Origin: Bacteroidales bacterium
Lineage (GTDB): Bacteria > Bacteroidota > Bacteroidia > Bacteroidales > UBA932
NCBI GenBank assembly: GCA_017958765.1
Contig: JAGDBY010000071.1
Coordinates: 1-11,652 of the forward strand
Direction of reading: 5' to 3'
Length of the DNA stretch: 11,652 nt
Below, piece after piece: positions 8,180 to 11,652 of the stretch. A program made the translations under genes and the position numbers. The notes below the pieces were generated by a model. The model saw nothing but the letters and a program-made list of their open reading frames with translations. It was not told the DNA's origin and ran no database searches. Every line of letters starts with the position of its first letter. Within the stretch, counting starts at the first letter, position 1.

Positions 8180-11100
8180 CTAGAATGTTGCAGTAACGGA
8201 GAAGGAGAAGGAGCGGGCGTATGGATATGAAGTACCGCGCTCTATCTCGATTGAAGAAAAGGTATAGAGGTCATTGGCATAAAGTGTAGTCCTGAGACGC
8301 TGTATGCCTATTTTCTTCAGGCTCTTCAAAGGGAATTCCCGGTAAAGAGAAACCGAAGAAATATTGAGTACATTGTTTTTCTGCACGAAACGGGAGGTAG
8401 GCATCGTCAGATGAATATTGTTATCTATTCCATTTGTATCGGTACTCAGCGTCATACCTCCACCGTCGCGATACTGGGCTACCTGTCCGGGTTCATACCA
8501 TCTTCCCGTAAAGATACGCCGGTCTACATTGAACTCGATATAAGTATTCTCTACCTTGTTTACCAGAGTACTGTTGTAGAGATATCCGCCTCCATAGAAG
8601 GTACATACCAGGTTCATACCCCAGCCTTTTATTTCTCCGTTGAAGCCGAAGTTCCCGTTGAAGAGAGGGTCAGAGGAACCGCTGTAGCGCAGGTCTTCCG
8701 CTTTCCAGACATCGGTCAAGCGTCCATTCTGCTTGATGAATATCTCGTCGCCCGTAATCGGATCGATTCCGAGAGAAGGGACCGTCCAGATGGCGTGGAG
8801 CGGGACGCCGTCGTAGTATTGGATTACCGGGGAGAGCTGCTTGTTCTCGGTCGCCACGGTCTGCTGCTGCTTGTTGAAAGCCTCCATCGCTTCAGATATC
8901 TTCATTACGCGGTTATCATTCGTCGCAATCTTTCCGAAGACGCTGAAATATGATGAGCCCTGCTGATAAAGGGTATAACTCAACTGAAGTTCAACACCCT
9001 TGTTGCGAACAAGTCCGAGATTGTCGCTCACATTCGAAAAACCAGTCGAAGGCAATATCGTACGGCTGAAAACCATATTGTTGGTATCAGCTATATAAGC
9101 GTCAAACACCAAATTAAGTCTTCCTGTCCTGAAATCTACTCCTAAATTGTAGTCCATCTTCTCCTCCCAGCCCAGATCGGGATTTTCCATATTGGACAGG
9201 TACGCACCTGAGAAGCCGTTGTAATAACCGCTGCTGAAATAGCGGTATACAGGCAGGGACTGGTTTGTAGTGAAGTTCTGGTTACCCGAAGAGCCAAGAG
9301 ACGCCCTGAGCTTGAGCTGCCTGACCCAGGATATATAATCCTTTACGAATCTCTCGTTGTGGAGGTTCCAGGCAAGTCCTGCGCTCCAGAAGACACCCCA
9401 GCGGTTGTTTGTGCCGAATACCGACGAAGCGCTACCTTTGATAGTTGCATCCGCCATATAACGGTTATCGAAAGAATAGCCGGCAGTAAGCAGCGCTCCG
9501 AGGTTGCGGTTCAGACCGTCTCCACCCGTAGGGATTGCGTCCTGGGCATACTGACGGGCATAGGTAATGGAGTGCATATTGCTGTTGGGGAAACCCTCGG
9601 TATAGTGCGTTATTTCCTCATACGATGTTTCGGAAATGTTGTACTGAGCAGTTGCGAAAATGTCGTGACGGTCCGCGAACTTCTGGTTGAACTGGGCGGA
9701 AAGATCCGCGGAGAAAGTAGTGTAACGGCCGTTGGTAGCATCGTACGAACCCTTCCTGAGAATATAAGCGTCATCATTGCTTTGATACTTTATAACGAAA
9801 ATGGTGTGCTCTGCAGGCATAAAGTCTTCCGAACCGGTGCGCTGGCTGTTGACGCCTGCTCTTCCGACCAACTTCAAGCCCTTCAACATCTGATACTCAA
9901 CATAAAGGTTGTCAGTGAAATCCATATACTCATTTGCGTAGCGGGTACCTATAGTAGCGTTGTACATAGGATTCACGACGGCATGGCCGTAGGTGAAGCG
10001 ATGGCCGTCGCTTCCGGTATAGCCGTTGAAGAGTATCTTTTTCAGGTTGCCGTCTTCGTCGTAGGGAGTATAATAGGGATTGAGCGCGGTGTACTCCGAA
10101 AAATTCCCGTAAGGAGAATTTTCATTGTTCATAAACGCTATGCTCATAATATTCCTGAAGGTATATTTCCCAAGACGGTAAGAAAGGTTGACGTCTCCGG
10201 AGATAGTCTGGCGGAACGACCCCTTCATGGCGCCGTTCGTATTGTTGTAGGCAAAGCTGGCGATCGCCTTGATGTCTTTTCCGCCAAGTTCTACGCTAAG
10301 GGAGTGTTTGTGGCTGATTCCAGTGCGGAGAGGTTTGGAGAGCCAATAGGTATCCTCTCCTTCCAATGCCTTCTTGAGACGCAGATTGTACAGTTCGATA
10401 GCGGAAGGAATCGATTCGCTGAAGTCTTGATTCTCATAGAATCCGTAGCGCCTTTCGACCTCGAGCTTTTCCAGAGAATTGCAAAGATTGTAGCTGGTAA
10501 GGTCAGGGGCCTCGACAGAAACGCTTCCTGTATATGTTACCTGGCTGCGGCTTCCGGTAAGAGCCTTCGTCTCGATGACGATAACGCCGTTTGCGCCCTT
10601 CGAGCCATAGATAGCCTTGGCGGAAGCATCCTTCAGGATAGTTATGCTCTGCACCCTGTTCATATCCATATCGGTAATCTTCTGAAGAGAAGTCTCGAAA
10701 CCGTCCAGGATAAACAGAGGAGTATTACCGGAGTTAAGGTAATCGCTCTTGAGGGACTGAGTAGTAGCAGTAGAAAGGGTTGATGCGCCGCGAATCTGGA
10801 TATTGGCCATCGCGTTCGGGTCCGAACCGGCCGCCAGGTTCTCCAGAACGACCATCGAAGGATCAATATTCTTCAGGGATGCAATGACGTTGGTGTTGGA
10901 CATCCTCTTGATCTCATCCGAGGTGACTGACTGAACAGATCCTGTAAATGTCTCCTTGTTTCGGGTAAAAATACCTGTCACGACCGCCTCTTCCAACATC
11001 TCGGAATCCGGCTCCAAATATATCTCAAGAGGTCCTTTCACATCGGCCACCCTGATTTCCTGACTCTTATAACTGACTATCTCTACAGTAAGAACGGCAT

Positions 11101-11323
11101 TGACGGGAACTCCGTTCAACACGAATTTTCCGTCTATATCAGTAGTAATGCCCAATCCCAGTTTACGGCTTATGACCGCAACTCCCGGGAACGGTTCTCC
11201 ATTCTCATCATACACGACACCCTTCACCTGACGGGTTCCTTGAGCCGAGAGAGGAGGAGCGAAGACAGATACAGACAACAACGCCGTCAGAAGGCATATA
11301 ATTAACCTTTTGAGAAATGACAT
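8180..11323 (-). CDS. SusC/RagA family TonB-dependent outer-membrane transporter
   Basis: 1047-residue outer-membrane active transporter, energised by TonB-ExbBD, that forms the channel beneath the SusD lid. Signal peptide MSFLKRLIICLLTALLSVSVF... is cleaved near residues 27-28 (SAQ). A carboxypeptidase-regulatory-like beta domain follows at about 32-103 (VKGVVYDENGEPFPGV, TDIDGKFVL), then a TonB-box/plug start at EEAVVTGIF (111-119) and plug motifs IQIRGASTLS, PLFILDG, SITILKDASAKAIYGSKGANG. The remainder is the beta barrel, ending in an aromatic residue (SVTATF), as outer-membrane barrels do. There is no N-terminal STN domain, so FecI/FecR-type signalling through this protein is unlikely. 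I rejected an in-frame ATG at 11392: the -7 promoter element lies downstream of it, and the resulting protein would carry a charged extension before the signal peptide. No Shine-Dalgarno sequence precedes the ATG, which is usual in this phylum. First gene of the operon. Confidence 0.95.
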   Translation of the reverse strand: MSFLKRLIICLLTALLSVSVFAPPLSAQGTRQVKGVVYDENGEPFPGVAVISRKLGLGITTDIDGKFVLNGVPVNAVLTVEIVSYKSQEIRVADVKGPLEIYLEPDSEMLEEAVVTGIFTRNKETFTGSVQSVTSDEIKRMSNTNVIASLKNIDPSMVVLENLAAGSDPNAMANIQIRGASTLSTATTQSLKSDYLNSGNTPLFILDGFETSLQKITDMDMNRVQSITILKDASAKAIYGSKGANGVIVIETKALTGSRSQVTYTGSVSVEAPDLTSYNLCNSLEKLEVERRYGFYENQDFSESIPSAIELYNLRLKKALEGEDTYWLSKPLRTGISHKHSLSVELGGKDIKAIASFAYNNTNGAMKGSFRQTISGDVNLSYRLGKYTFRNIMSIAFMNNENSPYGNFSEYTALNPYYTPYDEDGNLKKILFNGYTGSDGHRFTYGHAVVNPMYNATIGTRYANEYMDFTDNLYVEYQMLKGLKLVGRAGVNSQRTGSEDFMPAEHTIFVIKYQSNDDAYILRKGSYDATNGRYTTFSADLSAQFNQKFADRHDIFATAQYNISETSYEEITHYTEGFPNSNMHSITYARQYAQDAIPTGGDGLNRNLGALLTAGYSFDNRYMADATIKGSASSVFGTNNRWGVFWSAGLAWNLHNERFVKDYISWVRQLKLRASLGSSGNQNFTTNQSLPVYRYFSSGYYNGFSGAYLSNMENPDLGWEEKMDYNLGVDFRTGRLNLVFDAYIADTNNMVFSRTILPSTGFSNVSDNLGLVRNKGVELQLSYTLYQQGSSYFSVFGKIATNDNRVMKISEAMEAFNKQQQTVATENKQLSPVIQYYDGVPLHAIWTVPSLGIDPITGDEIFIKQNGRLTDVWKAEDLRYSGSSDPLFNGNFGFNGEIKGWGMNLVCTFYGGGYLYNSTLVNKVENTYIEFNVDRRIFTGRWYEPGQVAQYRDGGGMTLSTDTNGIDNNIHLTMPTSRFVQKNNVLNISSVSLYREFPLKSLKKIGIQRLRTTLYANDLYTFSSIEIERGTSYPYARSFSFSVTATF

Positions 11324-11349
11324 AAGATATACTACTACTGTTCTGGATT

Positions 11350-11380
11350 CAAATATAGGTTTTTCTATCTTGAGTTCCAA
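11350..11380 (-). promoter_or_regulatory. Predicted sigma-ABfr-type promoter of the susC operon
   Basis: On the minus strand the -7 element TATATTTG (11357-11350) matches the Bacteroidetes consensus TAnnTTTG exactly, and a TTG (11380-11378) lies 20 bases upstream as a -33 element. The expected transcription start is near 11343, giving a leader of only about 20 bases before the susC ATG at 11323. So short a leader leaves no room for a riboswitch or attenuator. The promoter places susC as the first gene and argues against the longer susC start at 11392. Confidence 0.72.
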
Positions 11381-11395
11381 CAGGTTAGCCAAATT

Positions 11396-11425
11396 TTTGA
11401 TATTAATTAATTTTGTCTATATTTG
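11396..11425 (+). promoter_or_regulatory. Predicted sigma-ABfr-type promoter of tRNA-Cys
   Basis: TTTG at 11396-11399 (-33) and TATATTTG at 11418-11425 (-7, exact TAnnTTTG match) are separated by 18 bases, within the range seen for this phylum's housekeeping promoters. The predicted start at about 11431-11433 leaves a leader of only a few bases before the tRNA at 11437. The spacer contains the palindrome TTAATTAA. It is back-to-back with the operon promoter. Confidence 0.72.
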
Positions 11426-11436
11426 CATCCGCATAA

Positions 11437-11507
11437 GGTGCTTGGGCCGGGAGGTTAGGCACTGGTCTGCAAAACCAGTTAGAGCGGTTCAATTCCGCTA
11501 GGCACCT
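11437..11507 (+). tRNA. tRNA-Cys (anticodon GCA)
   Basis: A complete 71-base cloverleaf can be folded. The acceptor is GGUGCUU (11437-11443) with AGGCACC (11500-11506), containing one U-G wobble. The 3-base-pair D stem is GCC/GGC (11446-11448 and 11458-11460) around a 9-base loop. The anticodon stem is CUGGU/ACCAG (11462-11466 and 11474-11478) with loop CUGCAAA, giving anticodon GCA at 11469-11471. The T stem is AGCGG/CCGCU (11483-11487 and 11495-11499) with loop UUCAAUU. The discriminator is U73 (11507), the known cysteine identity base. The bases I place at positions 15 and 48 are both G, as in E. coli tRNA-Cys. The 3' CCA is not encoded. The base at position 8 (11444) is G instead of the near-universal U. 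Confidence 0.95.
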
Positions 11508-11550
11508 CAAAAAAAAGAGCGCGAATTTCGCGCTCTTTTTTTTAGGTGCC
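11501..11550. repeat. 50-base near-perfect inverted repeat joining the tRNA 3' end and the terminator
   Basis: GGCACCT (11501-11507, the last seven bases of the tRNA) is the reverse complement of AGGTGCC (11544-11550). Between them the A8 and T8 tracts and the terminator stem also pair, so the whole block folds as one long hairpin with a single unpaired base (C at 11508) and a 5-base loop. AGGTGC at 11544-11549 also repeats 11436-11441, at the tRNA 5' end. Confidence 0.85.
11509..11543. terminator. Bidirectional intrinsic terminator after tRNA-Cys
   Basis: A hairpin with stem GAGCGCG (11517-11523) and CGCGCTC (11529-11535) around loop AATTT is followed by eight T (11536-11543) and preceded by eight A (11509-11516). 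It can therefore stop transcription from either side. Only one base separates it from the tRNA 3' end, so it ends the tRNA transcript and would also protect the tRNA from antisense transcription entering from the right. Confidence 0.9.
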
Positions 11551-11652
11551 ATTGGCACTATTATCACCCTGCACCCTCAAGGGACTGTGGGGCGTACCCC
11601 CCAGACCCCCTGCCTTCATTAACGGTAGCGCATAATTGCGCTCTATTTTAGA
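11542..11652 (-). CDS. Possible 3' end of a converging gene (weak)
   Basis: The minus strand is open from the right edge for 36 codons and stops with TAA at 11544-11542, exactly at the foot of the bidirectional terminator, as expected for a gene converging on the tRNA. Internally it reads ...LPLMKAGGLGGTPHSP... and ends NSANGT. Against coding: only 36 codons are visible, the product is glycine-rich with no recognised motif, the leucine codons CTA and TTA differ from those favoured in the operon, and the stretch is full of G/C hairpins. It could equally be non-coding repeat sequence. Confidence 0.22.
   Translation of the reverse strand, partial: SKIERNYALPLMKAGGLGGTPHSPLRVQGDNSANGT
11585..11641. 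repeat. G/C-rich hairpin-forming intergenic element (possible dispersed repeat)
   Basis: Two hairpins stand close together. CTGTGGGG (11585-11592) pairs with CCCCCCAG (11597-11604) around loop CGTA with one mismatch, and GCGCA (11628-11632) pairs with TGCGC (11637-11641) around TAAT. Runs of C continue to 11610. No poly-T tract follows either hairpin, so they do not look like terminators. The look is that of a repetitive extragenic element, but one copy in one window cannot prove repetition. Confidence 0.35.

Noticed and set aside
9359..10783. Plus-strand open frame of 474 codons opposite susC
   Set aside because: Same antisense-register artefact inside a clearly conserved SusC gene; no signal peptide, motif or promoter.
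11324..11392. Alternative longer susC start at 11392
   Set aside because: It would add 23 residues before a good signal peptide, and the -7 promoter element at 11350-11357 falls inside that extension, downstream of the ATG.
11310..11501. Plus-strand frame of 63 codons across the promoter region and tRNA
   Set aside because: It runs through the divergent promoters and almost all of the tRNA-Cys gene; no coding features.
11437..11550. tRNA-Cys as an integration site (attB) for a mobile element
   Set aside because: No integrase gene is visible, and the repeated tRNA-end sequence is inverted rather than the direct duplication expected from tRNA-targeted integration.
1..11652. Search for CRISPR arrays, insertion sequences, toxin-antitoxin or defence genes
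   Set aside because: No regularly spaced repeats, transposase motifs or defence-type proteins were found; the minus-strand operon occupies essentially all of the window left of the tRNA.

Overview
The window comes from a member of Bacteroidota, most likely order Bacteroidales. The evidence is a SusC/SusD outer-membrane pair, lipoproteins of families confined largely to this phylum, and two promoters carrying the phylum's TAnnTTTG -7 element instead of an E. coli-type -10. Base composition looks like roughly half G+C by eye. Genus cannot be read from the sequence.

Layout, in transcription order (right to left). Positions 1 to 11323 hold one very compact minus-strand operon: SusC-like TonB-dependent transporter (11323-8180), SusD-like lipoprotein (8176-6650), DUF4843 lipoprotein (6653-5853), PKD-like family lipoprotein (5851-4304), active-site-intact zinc metalloprotease of the DUF5118/DUF5117/DUF4953 type (4304-1842), and a second paralogue of that protease (1845 to beyond the left edge). 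Every junction is between a 4-base overlap and a 3-base gap. The last gene is open to position 1, so the operon continues outside the window. Its catalytic motif has been replaced: where the upstream protease has HEVGHCLGLMHN, this one has STFGLCLGLTRN, and the Met-turn is also lost. It looks like a pseudoprotease kept as an intact protein.

Positions 11324 to 11436 are a small divergent promoter region, one promoter driving the operon leftwards and one driving a tRNA-Cys(GCA) gene (11437-11507) rightwards. A bidirectional intrinsic terminator follows the tRNA directly and sits inside a longer 50-base near-palindrome that includes the tRNA 3' acceptor strand. The last ~100 bases are G/C-rich, hairpin-forming sequence, possibly a dispersed repeat or possibly the 3' end of a converging gene.

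Proposed working of the operon: SusC and SusD form a lidded outer-membrane importer, the DUF4843 and PKD-like lipoproteins are probable surface or periplasmic accessory binding proteins, and the secreted metalloprotease suggests the cargo is a protein or peptide rather than a glycan, as known for RagAB of Porphyromonas gingivalis. No glycoside hydrolase, polysaccharide lyase, ECF sigma/anti-sigma pair or hybrid two-component regulator is present in the window. The pseudoprotease next to its active sister is the most notable item: a candidate non-catalytic partner, substrate-binding subunit or regulator.
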